A stretch of DNA of 64,000 nucleotides from Thalassocella blandensis. GTDB taxonomy: Bacteria; Pseudomonadota; Gammaproteobacteria; Pseudomonadales; Cellvibrionaceae. Of the stretch, positions 9,381-18,421 are shown one piece after another. The notes below the pieces were generated by a model. The model was not told where the DNA came from. It did not search any database and saw nothing but the letters and a program-made list of their open reading frames with translations. The DNA lies in assembly GCA_902141825.1 (NCBI GenBank), contig CABFPG010000003.1, forward strand, positions 434,001-498,000. The letters are read 5' to 3'. The position numbers and the translations under genes are program-made. Within the stretch, counting starts at the first letter, position 1. Each line of letters opens with the position of its first letter.

Positions 9381-10220
9381 TTATCTTATTTGTATTCTTT
9401 TTCGGTATATTTTTTTGCTTTCATCCACTACATCATACATAGCGCGCACTGGGGTATAGTCCAGACTTTCATGTTCACCCAAACATAAAAACCCCTTGGG
9501 ACATAAACTATCTGTCAACAAAGCCAATACATTGTCTCTCAATGAACGACTGAAATAGATCAGTACATTCTTGCATACAATTAATTGCATCTCGGCAAAT
9601 ACGCTATCTGACACCAGATTGTGTTTGGAAAACACAATGCGCTCACGAAACTCGTCCAGTATTTTTGCTCCGCCATATCGCGTGTGGTAGTAGTCACTCA
9701 AAGACCCCTGTCCACCTGCCAAATGGTACTTTTTCGAGTAATCCTGCATACGACGAATATCATAGATACCTGTACGCGCTTTTTTTAATGCCAAATCATT
9801 GATGTCGGTGGCATATATCTGAGATCGTTTTAACAGTTCTTCCTCTTTTAAAAATATAGACATGGAGTAAGGCTCTTCCCCTGTAGAACACCCAGCGTGC
9901 CAAACATTTAAATAGGGGTAGGTTTTCAAGTGCGGAATTACTTTATCCCGCAGACTGTGATAAAACTCCGGTCCACGAAACATCTCTGTCACGTTGATCG
10001 TGATATTCATCAGCAACTCATAAAACACTTCTCGACTGTGCAATACCCGGGGAATTAGTTCCGCGATGTTGTTGTAATCCCGACTGGCAACAAAGTTTTT
10101 AAACTGATTAATCATTGTTGTTGTCTGGTAATCACGAAAATCGTAGCCATACCGCAGGTAAATCGCATCAATGAGTAATTTGGACTCCACGTCCACCATC
10201 TCTAAATTGGTTGTTGGCAT
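9381..10220 (-). CDS. cheR: CheR-type SAM-dependent protein-glutamate methyltransferase
   Basis: CheR methylates glutamates in the helical bundle of chemoreceptors using S-adenosylmethionine. The 279-residue protein has an N-terminal helical domain and a Rossmann methyltransferase domain with WHAGCSTGEEPYS (SAM binding), IYATDINDLALKKA and the conserved CKNVLIYFS. The loop INVTEMFRGPEFY corresponds to the usual ITTNLTxFFRxxxHF. It starts 2 bp after the stop of the giant kinase, so it is translationally linked to it. No cheB and no methyl-accepting protein are encoded in the window, so its substrate is open. Confidence 0.92.
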   Translation of the reverse strand: MPTTNLEMVDVESKLLIDAIYLRYGYDFRDYQTTTMINQFKNFVASRDYNNIAELIPRVLHSREVFYELLMNITINVTEMFRGPEFYHSLRDKVIPHLKTYPYLNVWHAGCSTGEEPYSMSIFLKEEELLKRSQIYATDINDLALKKARTGIYDIRRMQDYSKKYHLAGGQGSLSDYYHTRYGGAKILDEFRERIVFSKHNLVSDSVFAEMQLIVCKNVLIYFSRSLRDNVLALLTDSLCPKGFLCLGEHESLDYTPVRAMYDVVDESKKIYRKRIQIR

Positions 10221-10222
10221 AA

Positions 10223-13200
10223 TTATTTATATAACCATACTCGAATAATGCTCAATAGCTTCTCCAGGTTCACAGGCTTAATCAGGTAATCATTTGCACC
10301 TGCCTCCAGACACTTCGCTTTGTCCTCAGCCATGGCTTTAGCCGTTAAGCTGATAATGGGCAGCTGCTTGTATTTTTCTATCTTTCTGATGTTTGTCATC
10401 GCCTCATAGCCATCCATAACAGGCATCATGATGTCCATAAGTACGATATCAATATCATCGTGCTCCTGTAGTTTTTCCAATGCGATCGCACCATTATCAG
10501 CAATAATCACATTCATGCCAGCATCGTTGAGTATTTTGGACAATGCATAGGTGTTGCGCATATCATCATCAGCCAGCAATACTTTTTTATTGGCTAACAT
10601 GCCTTCATTATCGTGCAGCATTTTCATCATTTTTCGCTGCTCATCAGATAATGCGCTTTCCATGCTGTGGATGAACAGCGACACCTCGTCCAGCAACCGC
10701 TCAGGTGAAGATGCCCCCTTAATCACGATACTTCCCGTATATTGTTGCAAGTCTTTTATTTCTTCGCGGGACAACTCTTTCCCGGTATAGATAATCACCG
10801 GGGTAAGATTGAGTAATTCTTTTGCAGAAAGCACCTTTAATAATTCCTGACCAGAAATATCGGGAAGCTTTAAATCGAGGATAACGCAATCAAATGACTG
10901 ACTCGCGAGTAGCGACTCGGCTATGGCACCATCTCTGGCCGCAACAATTTCAACCTGCTTATTGGAGAGCAACCTCTCGATGCTGGACAAGCTTTTTTCA
11001 TTGTCCTCCACTACCAGAATTTTTTTGATGGCGCTACTTTGTTTTGCATCGAGTGCGTCAACTATTTCCTCCAGACTCTCTTTACTGGCCGGCTTCGTTA
11101 AAAAGCCAATAGCTCCTTTGCCCATAGTTTCAGACTTTCGATCTTCCACCGAAACAATATGAACGGGTATATGACGAGTTTTCAAATTAAACTTCAGATG
11201 ATCCAGCACTTTTACACCGTCAAGGTCCGGTAATTGAATGTCCAGAATAACGCCGTTTGGCTGGTACACCATGGCCAACTCAATACCTTCACGGCCTTTA
11301 TCGGTCACAAGGACTTTGTAGCCGTGCTGCTTGGCAATCTTTTTAATGATTTCGGCAAATTTTCGATCATCCTCAATAATCAGCAGGGATTTATCTTCCA
11401 AAGTCAAACTATTTCGATCATCATCGACAAAATCATCTGGCAGTACATTTTGAATGGTTTTTGCAGTGGAGACACTGGTTGCCGAAGGTAAGCCGGAGTC
11501 AATAACTTCAGATTTGAGACGTTTCGATTTTTTGCTCACTACAGAAGGACGAAGGTCTTCCCGCTTGGGAAGAATGGCTGCTTTATTCAAATCCAAAGGC
11601 AAATAGATGGTAAACACACTGCCATTTCCATGCTCACTCCACACATGTATTTCACCACCAAGCAAGCGTGAAAGCTCGCGGGATATAGTCAGGCCCAAAC
11701 CTGTGCCACCGTATTTACGACTAGTTCCCCCCTCTGCCTGCTGAAAGGCTTCAAAAATTTCATTGAATTTTTCAGCTTCGATACCAATGCCGGTATCCGC
11801 CACCGAAATACCGATCACATTACCGGGTGTAAGGCCATAATTTTTAAATTTCACATCATAATCTGGCGTAAAGATCGCAACTTTCACTTCTCCATCACTG
11901 GTAAATTTAAACGCATTTGAAAGCAAATTTTTCACGATTTGTTCAAGGCGCTGGCTATCCGTGATAATTTGATTGGGTGTTCCCTGGCGATCAAATTCAA
12001 TCACAAACTCCAGCTTTTTGTCTTTCGCTACTGGTTCAAACTTGCTTTTTATATTGCCAACAAATTTTGTCAGATCAACGGTTTCTGGGTGGAGTTGCAA
12101 TTTCCCCGCCTCCACTTTCGATAAATCCAGAATATCGTTGATGAGATTTAGCAGATCCAATCCACCTTCATAAATAATCTGCGCATCCTTTACCTGTTCT
12201 CCATCCAGATTTCCTCGCGCATTTTTACCCAGTTCCTTGGCTAAAATTAACAGGCTATTAAGCGGTGTGCGCAGTTCATGAGACATATTGGCCAGAAATT
12301 CCGACTTATACTTACTGGCAAGCTCCAGCTCACGCGCTTTGCGCTCTACCTCTAAGCGACTGGATTGAATGTCTTCCTTCTGCATTTCCAGGTCATTGGT
12401 TTTACTTTCCAGATTTTCGTTGGCGGCTTGCAACTCCTCACTTTGCGCTTTCAGAATTTCCTGCTGCTTTAATAATTCCTCTGACTGCCGCTGGGACTCT
12501 TCCAGCAGCTCCTGCATTTTTTCCCGGTCCTGCGCGGAGTTCGCCGCAATAGCAATATTTTCTGCAACGAGTCGCACCAGTTCCAGCTGATTATCAGTAA
12601 AGGGTCTAAAAGATCCTATTTCCACAACACCTTTCACTTCGCCATCAATCGTAAATGGCTGTACCAGAATATTGGTGGGCGTGGATTCCCCGAGTGACGA
12701 AGACACCACGATGTAATCTTTCGGTACCTCGGTCACCACAATGGGCTCGCGTTCAAAAGCCGCCTGCCCGACAAGACTTTCACCCACTTCAAATTCTGTT
12801 TTTAAGGTTTTGCGTTTGGTAAAGGCATAGGTACCTGCAAGCTTTAACACCGGGCGCTCTTTATTACGCTTTTCAATGTAATACAAGGCTCCCAGTTGTG
12901 CACCGAGATATTTGGTTAAATACGATATGACATTTTTGGAGAGTGTGGACAGATCCTGCTCGCCTCGCATGCTGTCATTCAGATTCGCCTGCCCGGTTTT
13001 AATCCAGGCTTCATTTTCATTTTCTTCTGAAATACGCTTGAGGTTCTCTGACATCGAGTTCAATGCAATGCCCAGTTGATCGGCCTCACTTCGCAAGGGC
13101 ATTTCAATCGCATAATCCCCCTCTGCAATTGAGTTGGCCGCTCGTACAATCGTGATAAAGCTGTCCACCATCGCATTGATGTTATTTTTCAGCTCCTGCA

Positions 13201-16200
13201 CTTCCCCTTTTACTTCCACCTGAATTTTTCTGGAAAAGTCCCCGCGAGCCAGAGCCGTTGATACACTTGCAATATCGCGAACCTGCGACGTCAGATTACT
13301 TGCCATCAGGTTTACATTTTCGGTCAGCGCTTTCCAGGCACCTGCCACATTGGGCACAACGGCCTGCCCACCAAGTATCCCTTCGGTTCCCACATCCCTT
13401 GCCACATTAGTTACTTCATCAGCAAATATATTTAACGCGTCTACCATGCGATTAATCGTGGTAGACAATTCCAATACCTCTCCCTCTTTGCCTCGTTCAG
13501 AAATTTTCTGAGACAAGTCTCCATTCGCCACGGCAGTAGTCACCGAAGCAATCTCCCGTACTTGCGTGGTCAGATTCGAAGCCATGGTATTTACGTTGTC
13601 GGTCAGATTTTTCCAGGTGCCGGCCACATCGGGAACATAGGCTTGCCCACCCAGCTTACTTTCCGTCCCCACTTCACGCGCAACCCGTGTTACTTCCGCC
13701 GCAAAAATATTCAGCGAGTCCACCATCTGGTTAATGGTATCTCGCAGATCGGCAATTTCGCCTCGAGCATTAATCGTAATTTTACGACTCAAGTCACCAT
13801 TGGCCACCGAGGTTGCGACCTCGGCAATTTCTCGCACCTGCGCCGTCAGATTGCTCGCCATGGTGTTTACGTTATTGCTCAAATCCAACCAGGCACCCGC
13901 CACATTGGGTACTTCAGCCTGGCCGCCCAACACACCTTCGGTTCCCACTTCACGTGCAACCCGCGTTACTTCGTCAGACAGCCTTTGCAGTGAGTCCACC
14001 ATGGTATTGATGGTAATGGACAGTCCCAAGACCTCGCCGCCTTTTTCTTCTTCGGTAATTTTTTGCGATAAGTCGCCGTCGGCGACCGCTTTTGTGACCG
14101 ATGCAATTTCCCTAACCTGGGTCGTCAGGTTACTCGCCATAGTGTTTACATTTTCCGTCAGCTCTCGCCAGGCGCCGGCCACATTTGGCACTCGCGCCTG
14201 ACCACCCAAGATCCCTTCAGTACCCACCTCACGCGCCACCCGCGTTACTTCGTCAGAGAAAATATTCAAGGAGTCCACCATCTGGTTGATGGTTTCTTTC
14301 AATTGAGCAATCTCCCCCTTCGCTTCAATCGTAATTTTTTGCGCGAGATCCCCTTTCGCCACCGCGGTCGCCACGTTGGCAATTTCACGTACCTGCGTTG
14401 TCAGATTGGAAGCCATGTAGTTTACATTCTTCGTGAGGTCCTTCCAGGTACCTGCGACATTGGGAACCTCGGCTTGTCCACCAAGTATCCCTTCTGTTCC
14501 CACCTCTCGAGCAACCCGCGTCACTTCGTCGGAGAAAATGTTCAGCGAGTCCACCATCTGGTTAATGGTTTCTTTCAACTGGGCAATTTCTCCTTTTGCA
14601 TTAATCGTGATTTTTTGCGAAAGGTCACCATAAGCTACCGCGGTAGCCACATTTGCAATTTCTCGCACCTGACTGGTGAGGTTGGAGGCCATGATGTTGA
14701 CGTTTTCTGTAAGGTCTTTCCAGGTCCCTGCTGCATCGGGTACCTTTGCCTGGCCACCCAGCACACCTTCGGTTCCCACTTCTTTTGATACCCGCGTTAC
14801 TTCTGCAGCGAATATCGTTAATGAATCCACCATGCTGTTAATGGTGCTGGATAGCACAAGCACCTCACCGCCTTTGCCTTCCTCTGTAATTTTCTGACTG
14901 AGATCGCCTTTTGCCACCGCTGTGGTTACCGAAGCAATTTCCCGCACCTGAGTGGTCAAATTACTCGCCATGGTATTTACATTATCAGTCAGGTCTTTCC
15001 AGGTACCTGCCACGTTGGGAACTTGCGCCTGACCACCGAGCTTACCTTCGGTCCCCACTTCACGTGCAACCCGTGTCACCTCGTCAGAGAAAATATTGAG
15101 TGAGTCCACCATCTGGTTGATGGTGTCTTTCAGCTCCGCGATTTCACCTTTAACATCCATTGTAATCTTTTGCGACAAATCCCCGTCCGCCACCGCTGTT
15201 GCGACGTTGGCAATTTCACGCACCTGGCTCGTTACGTTCGAAGCCAGCATGTTGACGTTGTCCGTGAGGTTCTTCCAGGTTCCCGCCACATTCGGCACTT
15301 TAGCCTGACCACCGAGTTTTCCTTCTACCCCCACGTCTCTTGCCACGTTGGTCACTTCCGCCGCGAAGATATTCAGAGAGTCCACCATTCGGTTAATGGT
15401 GTTAGACAGTCCCAGTACTTCGCCGCCTTTTCCCTCTTCGGTAATCTTGCGGGACAAATCCCCGTCAGCAACGGCGGTTGTTACTGTCGCAATCTCCCGG
15501 ACCTGTGCAGTAATGTTACTCGCCATCTGGTTTACATTGTCTGTCAGATCTTTCCAGGTTCCCGACACGTTTGGCACACTTGCCTGGCCACCGAGCTTCC
15601 CTTCAACTCCCACTTCGCGAGCCACCTGGGTTACCTGTTCAGCAAATATATTCAGGCTCTGCAGGGTACGATTGATCACATCCGCCATCGCGCGGAAATC
15701 CCCGGTCACGGTCAAATTAAATTTGTCCTGCAAATTTCCCGAAGCAATGCTGTTTAGAATTCGACTCACTTCCAGTACCGGCTTTGCAATCGCCTCGATC
15801 AGAATATTGATATTGTCGATCAGCTCCTTCCATACCCCGCTGGCTGCCTTAAATTCAGCCCGGGCATCCAGATTACCTTCGATCCCGCCAACGCGTGAGA
15901 TCCGCGAGACCTCCGTACTTACACCACCGATCATCTCCACCATGGAGTTATACGCTTCCGCCAGATCTGCAAACTTGTCGTTGCGCTCTTTAGATAAGCG
16001 AACAGAGACATCTCCCTCCCGGAAAGCTTCCAAGGCGAAAATCAAACGATCCAACTGGTCATGTGCATAATCCGTATCCGCAAACATTATGTCGTGCGGA
16101 ACCCGTTTGGATACTCGATCTTTCACAGTATCCGCATTGGTGGCGTTCGTGCGTCTTACCCGCTCTTTTACCGGAGGCTTCTTAACCGCTGCTTTTTTTG

Positions 16201-16264
16201 CTGTGGCTTTGGCTGGCGCCTTTTTTGCTGACGCTTTCTTTTTTGAGGAGTCTGAAGAAGTCAT
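10223..16264 (-). CDS. Giant soluble poly-HAMP hybrid histidine kinase with GAF and three receiver domains
   Basis: A 2013-residue cytoplasmic sensor kinase. Residues 1-35 are a Lys/Ala/Pro-rich tail. Residues ~60-200 hold two degenerate HAMP-like units. From ~205 to ~1045 come nine near-identical 92-93-residue modules, each with LGGQA, a GTWKDLT-like helix, NLTxQVREIA and a GDLSQKI-type HAMP turn. Then follow a further HAMP-like unit, a GAF domain (~1100-1240), a coiled coil, HisKA with His1329 in MSHELRTPL, HATPase_c with DTGIGIE near 1490 and GGTGLGLTI, and three receivers at about 1620-1740, 1745-1865 and 1890-2010. No transmembrane segment was seen. The layout recalls fungal group III (Nik1/Os-1) kinases, which carry five or so such repeats. 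The start has AGGA 7 nt upstream. Confidence 0.95.
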   Translation of the reverse strand: MTSSDSSKKKASAKKAPAKATAKKAAVKKPPVKERVRRTNATNADTVKDRVSKRVPHDIMFADTDYAHDQLDRLIFALEAFREGDVSVRLSKERNDKFADLAEAYNSMVEMIGGVSTEVSRISRVGGIEGNLDARAEFKAASGVWKELIDNINILIEAIAKPVLEVSRILNSIASGNLQDKFNLTVTGDFRAMADVINRTLQSLNIFAEQVTQVAREVGVEGKLGGQASVPNVSGTWKDLTDNVNQMASNITAQVREIATVTTAVADGDLSRKITEEGKGGEVLGLSNTINRMVDSLNIFAAEVTNVARDVGVEGKLGGQAKVPNVAGTWKNLTDNVNMLASNVTSQVREIANVATAVADGDLSQKITMDVKGEIAELKDTINQMVDSLNIFSDEVTRVAREVGTEGKLGGQAQVPNVAGTWKDLTDNVNTMASNLTTQVREIASVTTAVAKGDLSQKITEEGKGGEVLVLSSTINSMVDSLTIFAAEVTRVSKEVGTEGVLGGQAKVPDAAGTWKDLTENVNIMASNLTSQVREIANVATAVAYGDLSQKITINAKGEIAQLKETINQMVDSLNIFSDEVTRVAREVGTEGILGGQAEVPNVAGTWKDLTKNVNYMASNLTTQVREIANVATAVAKGDLAQKITIEAKGEIAQLKETINQMVDSLNIFSDEVTRVAREVGTEGILGGQARVPNVAGAWRELTENVNTMASNLTTQVREIASVTKAVADGDLSQKITEEEKGGEVLGLSITINTMVDSLQRLSDEVTRVAREVGTEGVLGGQAEVPNVAGAWLDLSNNVNTMASNLTAQVREIAEVATSVANGDLSRKITINARGEIADLRDTINQMVDSLNIFAAEVTRVAREVGTESKLGGQAYVPDVAGTWKNLTDNVNTMASNLTTQVREIASVTTAVANGDLSQKISERGKEGEVLELSTTINRMVDALNIFADEVTNVARDVGTEGILGGQAVVPNVAGAWKALTENVNLMASNLTSQVRDIASVSTALARGDFSRKIQVEVKGEVQELKNNINAMVDSFITIVRAANSIAEGDYAIEMPLRSEADQLGIALNSMSENLKRISEENENEAWIKTGQANLNDSMRGEQDLSTLSKNVISYLTKYLGAQLGALYYIEKRNKERPVLKLAGTYAFTKRKTLKTEFEVGESLVGQAAFEREPIVVTEVPKDYIVVSSSLGESTPTNILVQPFTIDGEVKGVVEIGSFRPFTDNQLELVRLVAENIAIAANSAQDREKMQELLEESQRQSEELLKQQEILKAQSEELQAANENLESKTNDLEMQKEDIQSSRLEVERKARELELASKYKSEFLANMSHELRTPLNSLLILAKELGKNARGNLDGEQVKDAQIIYEGGLDLLNLINDILDLSKVEAGKLQLHPETVDLTKFVGNIKSKFEPVAKDKKLEFVIEFDRQGTPNQIITDSQRLEQIVKNLLSNAFKFTSDGEVKVAIFTPDYDVKFKNYGLTPGNVIGISVADTGIGIEAEKFNEIFEAFQQAEGGTSRKYGGTGLGLTISRELSRLLGGEIHVWSEHGNGSVFTIYLPLDLNKAAILPKREDLRPSVVSKKSKRLKSEVIDSGLPSATSVSTAKTIQNVLPDDFVDDDRNSLTLEDKSLLIIEDDRKFAEIIKKIAKQHGYKVLVTDKGREGIELAMVYQPNGVILDIQLPDLDGVKVLDHLKFNLKTRHIPVHIVSVEDRKSETMGKGAIGFLTKPASKESLEEIVDALDAKQSSAIKKILVVEDNEKSLSSIERLLSNKQVEIVAARDGAIAESLLASQSFDCVILDLKLPDISGQELLKVLSAKELLNLTPVIIYTGKELSREEIKDLQQYTGSIVIKGASSPERLLDEVSLFIHSMESALSDEQRKMMKMLHDNEGMLANKKVLLADDDMRNTYALSKILNDAGMNVIIADNGAIALEKLQEHDDIDIVLMDIMMPVMDGYEAMTNIRKIEKYKQLPIISLTAKAMAEDKAKCLEAGANDYLIKPVNLEKLLSIIRVWLYK
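13130..15660 (-). repeat. Array of nine ~278-bp HAMP-module repeats inside the giant kinase gene
   Basis: Nine in-frame repeats of about 278 bp encode the modules described for the kinase. The sequences around GGTCTTTCCAGGT and GAGTCCACCAT recur in almost every unit. Two module types differ after the HAMP turn: type A has GKGGEVLGL, type B has KGEIAELK. In N- to C-terminal order they run A B A B B A B A B. Confidence 0.9.
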
Positions 16265-16266
16265 TA

Positions 16267-16545
16267 TTATCCTGAACTAGAAATCATTAACGGGAATCCG
16301 TGGCGCGCTAACTGTTCACGCAGCAAAACACCACCGATGTCTTTATAAAAGTGCTGACAGGGAACCTGAATGGCCATCCCGCCTAAATGGAATTGAAATT
16401 GTGTATTGGACCGCCGTTTGAATATCGCTCCACCTGGAATATTTTGTAGTTCTTGCAATAGAACTTGTAAATTTTGCAAAGGCAAATCAACGCAATCACC
16501 GTAAAAGCCTCCAAACACTGCTTTTTCTACTTGTATTTTGTGCAA
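16267..16545 (-). CDS. Small uncharacterised protein leading the sensory operon
   Basis: A 92-residue open frame whose stop codon lies 2 bp before the ATG of the giant kinase (TAATAATG), an arrangement that suggests translational coupling. It would start at a TTG (MHKIQVEK) with GGAG 4 nt upstream, somewhat close. The protein has no membrane segment or signal peptide and contains a glycine-rich centre (NIPGGAIFKRR) and a C-terminal LLREQLARHGFPLMI. I do not recognise a family. Its position fits an input or adaptor for the kinase, but it may also be a chance frame in the leader. Confidence 0.45.
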   Translation of the reverse strand: MHKIQVEKAVFGGFYGDCVDLPLQNLQVLLQELQNIPGGAIFKRRSNTQFQFHLGGMAIQVPCQHFYKDIGGVLLREQLARHGFPLMISSSG

Positions 16546-16770
16546 TTGGCTCCGTAAAAATTACGAGCAAGATATCGCTATTGAAGCTAAACAAAACTCG
16601 TACCAACCACATCAGGAAATTTATGTAGCCGCAAAAAGCTGCGGCAGCAGAATAAAACCAGGCGCAACATGCTAAGGGAGAAAACTGGAACACAGAGAAA
16701 TGCATCAGGCATAAAAAACATGCTCGTGCGGGATTTTTTACTTGGGGGCATATTCGATAATGCACAGACA
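16546..16770. other. Upstream region of the sensory operon, no supported gene
   Basis: Overlapping open frames here translate to cysteine- and phenylalanine-rich peptides without a credible start. Around 16719-16745 there is a worn copy of the downstream terminator motif (GCGGGATTTTTTACTTGG), so the tRNA-linked repeat array once reached further left. Confidence 0.5.
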
Positions 16771-16798
16771 AAAAAAACCCGCATAAGCGGGGTTTTTT
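16771..16798 (-). terminator. Terminator hairpin, copy 1
   Basis: A run of A, CCCGC, ATAA, GCGGG and a T-run; works as an intrinsic terminator in either direction. It sits just behind interrupted tRNA copy 1. Confidence 0.8.
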
Positions 16799-16801
16799 AC
16801 T

Positions 16802-16931
16802 TGGTAGGTCGTACTGGATAAACTCCGCACTTCCCTGTGCTCCGCCGCTTCGCGGTCAGAGGCCAAGCCGCTGGGTCAGATCGCTCCCGGCGATCTGGTC
16901 GAACCAGTGACCAATTGATTAAAAGCCAACT
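16802..16931 (-). pseudogene. tRNA-Lys 3' fragment, copy 1, split by a 79-bp hairpin element
   Basis: From the anticodon stem to the CCA end this matches the intact tRNA-Lys, with two changes (CCA-proximal GGTAGG and TTGATT). The T arm is broken at 16820-16898 by a GC-rich element with stable hairpins. The 5' half of the tRNA (D arm and acceptor strand) is missing and replaced by AT-rich DNA. Confidence 0.85.
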
Positions 16932-16968
16932 TAAATTACACGATTAATTTACTTCGATATATACAGGC

Positions 16969-16998
16969 AAAAAAAACCCCGCGTAAGCGGGGTTTTTT
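16969..16998 (-). terminator. Terminator hairpin, copy 2
   Basis: CCCCGC, GTAA, GCGGGG with flanking A- and T-runs; same design as copy 1, located behind interrupted tRNA copy 2. Confidence 0.82.
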
Positions 16999-17001
16999 AC
17001 T

Positions 17002-17130
17002 TGGTGGGTCGTACTGGATAACTCCGCACCTCCCTGTGCTCCGCCGCTTCGCGGTCAGCGGCTAAGCCTCTGGGCCAAATCGCTCCCGGCGATTTGGTCG
17101 AACCAGTGACCAATTGGTTAAAAGCCAACT
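17002..17130 (-). pseudogene. tRNA-Lys 3' fragment, copy 2, split by a 78-bp hairpin element
   Basis: The tRNA 3' part is identical to the intact gene apart from the element at 17020-17097, inserted between the T-arm halves (CTGGAT and TCGAACC on the plus strand). The 5' half is missing. The insert is clearly homologous to that of copy 1 but differs in paired positions of its hairpins. Confidence 0.87.
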
Positions 17131-17167
17131 TAAATTACACGATTAATTTACTTCAATATATACAGGC

Positions 17168-17198
17168 AAAAAAAAACCCCGCATAAGCGGGGTTTTTT
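17168..17198 (-). terminator. Terminator of intact tRNA-Lys gene 1
   Basis: CCCCGC, ATAA, GCGGGG stem with A- and T-runs, 4 nt past the CCA end of the tRNA. Confidence 0.88.
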
Positions 17199-17201
17199 AC
17201 T

Positions 17202-17277
17202 TGGTGGGTCGTACTGGATTCGAACCAGTGACCAATTGGTTAAAAGCCAACTGCTCTACCAGCTGAGCTAACGACCC
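17202..17277 (-). tRNA. tRNA-Lys (UUU), gene 1
   Basis: A 76-nt tRNA with encoded CCA. Acceptor GGGTCGT pairs with ACGACCC, D arm GCTCAGCTGGTAGAGC, anticodon loop CTTTTAA giving anticodon UUU, T arm with GGTTCGAATCC, discriminator A. Near-identical to E. coli tRNA-Lys. In Pseudomonas the tRNA-Lys beside this queC-tol-ruv block is a known integration site for genomic islands. Confidence 0.97.
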
Positions 17278-17354
17278 ATAAGACTTTACTTTTAAGACCA
17301 CTCTAATGGCCTTAACTTACTTCTAAGCAGTTGCCTCAACAAAGCCAAGTGCGA

Positions 17355-17427
17355 CCTCCAGGTATGGAGGAAGTGGCAAAATTTGTCTGGAACAAATTTT
17401 GGCCTCTACCAGCTGAGCTAACGACCC
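17355..17427 (-). pseudogene. tRNA-Lys 5' fragment joined to a different hairpin element
   Basis: The 24 nt at 17404-17427 equal the first 24 nt of tRNA-Lys (acceptor strand and most of the D arm). They are followed directly by a 10-bp hairpin (CAAAATTTGT, loop, ACAAATTTTG; 17377-17401) and then by a second small hairpin (CCTCCA, GGTA, TGGAGG; 17355-17370). The rest of the tRNA is absent. Confidence 0.8.
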
Positions 17428-17498
17428 GAAGCTTTTGTATCTCACTCTTGCAGTGAGATTTGAAGTTGACGCTCGCGCTGGGCCAGCGTTTGGAATAA

Positions 17499-17574
17499 TG
17501 GTGGGTCGTACTGGATTCGAACCAGTGACCAATTGGTTAAAAGCCAACTGCTCTACCAGCTGAGCTAACGACCC
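17499..17574 (-). tRNA. tRNA-Lys (UUU), gene 2
   Basis: Identical in sequence to gene 1 over all 76 nt, including the encoded CCA. It lies upstream of gene 1 and of the 5' fragment. The spacer to gene 1 is not a rRNA-type or usual tRNA spacer and holds the 5' fragment and the hairpin CTCACTCTTGCAGTGAG. Confidence 0.97.
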
Positions 17575-17704
17575 ACATTCTTGTTGCCAAGTTCGTGATC
17601 TGACCTCGACAAAAGAGGCGCATATAGTAATGATTTAGCCGCAAAACTCAAGGAGTTTTTGAGCTTTTTTTCTTTTAAAATTAAACAAGTAGCCAAATTA
17701 ACGA

Positions 17705-18418
17705 TTAAACGCTGTAATGCGTTGGATCTTTTACCCCCGCATCGGCAAATCCTTTAGCCCGAAGCGAGCAACTATCGCATTTTCCACAGGCTTCGCCAGC
17801 GCTGTTTGCGGAGTAGCAAGAAACGGTTTTGGCGTAATCCACACCCAGCGAAATGCCCATTTGAATAATTTCCGCTTTTGTCATATGGATTAATGGCGTA
17901 TGAATCTCAAGGCCAGCCCCTTCCACGCCTGCTTTTGTGGCCAGGTTCGCCATCTGCTGGAAGGCTTCTATAAACTGAGGGCGGCAATCTGGGTAGCCGG
18001 AATAATCAACAGCATTTACGCCAATAAAAATGGCGTTAGCGCCAAGCACCTCCGCCCAGCCGAGAGCGATGGAAAGAAATACGGTATTACGAGCGGGAAC
18101 ATAAGTGACGGGTATATCGGTACTGGCTTCGCTGGCCGCATCTGGAACGGAGATCTGGTCGTCAGTAAGCGCCGACCCACCAATCGTCCTCAAGTCGAGA
18201 TTGACCACCTTGTGCTCTGTCACTTGCATACTTTCGGCCACTTTTTGCGCTGCATTTAGCTCCGCGCGATGTCGCTGACCATAATCAAAGCTCAAGGAAT
18301 AGCATTCATATCCTTGAGATTGTGCAATCGCAATAACCGTCGTGGAATCCAATCCTCCAGAGGTAAGCACCACAGCTTTCGGTTTTGTCATGGTGTTGTC
18401 GTCAGACGTATTGGCCAT
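17705..18418 (-). CDS. queC: 7-cyano-7-deazaguanine synthase
   Basis: QueC makes preQ0 from 7-carboxy-7-deazaguanine with ATP and ammonia, in queuosine biosynthesis. The 237-residue protein has the PP-loop SGGLDSTT near residue 21, SFDYGQRH, and the zinc site near the C terminus with [23 protein letters not shown] site lies 8 nt before the ATG, inside the end of queE, from which it is 3 bp away. The first ~10 residues (ANTSDDNTM) are an extension; an ATG at codon 10 is an alternative start. Confidence 0.96.
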   Translation of the reverse strand: MANTSDDNTMTKPKAVVLTSGGLDSTTVIAIAQSQGYECYSLSFDYGQRHRAELNAAQKVAESMQVTEHKVVNLDLRTIGGSALTDDQISVPDAASEASTDIPVTYVPARNTVFLSIALGWAEVLGANAIFIGVNAVDYSGYPDCRPQFIEAFQQMANLATKAGVEGAGLEIHTPLIHMTKAEIIQMGISLGVDYAKTVSCYSANSAGEACGKCDSCSLRAKGFADAGVKDPTHYSV

Positions 18419-18421
18419 CTT

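Larger units (their letters stand above)
16771..17170. repeat. Two ~200-bp direct repeats containing interrupted tRNA-Lys 3' fragments
   Basis: Unit 1 (16771-16970) and unit 2 (16971-17170) share terminator, tRNA fragment with insert, and the AT-rich tail TAAATTACACGATTAATTT followed by ATATATACAGGC. The same terminator and tRNA 3' end then recur in the intact gene at 17168-17277. The period between equivalent terminators is exactly 200 bp (16791, 16991, 17191). Confidence 0.88.

Noticed and set aside
16496-16771. 91-residue minus-strand ORF upstream of the sensory operon
   Set aside because: Phe/Cys-rich, reaches into terminator repeats, overlaps the better-placed 92-residue frame.
16771-17170. 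Repeat array resembling a CRISPR or an integron attC cassette
   Set aside because: The units are 200 bp long with tRNA and terminator homology and no short spacer pattern; I see no attC core pair (RYYYAAC/GTTRRRY) at the proper ends and no integrase gene.
17323-17547. 74-residue ORF across the tRNA-Lys genes
   Set aside because: Its translation is antisense-free tRNA sequence (QLVTGSNPVRP, SLAQLVE), a common false call over tRNA genes.
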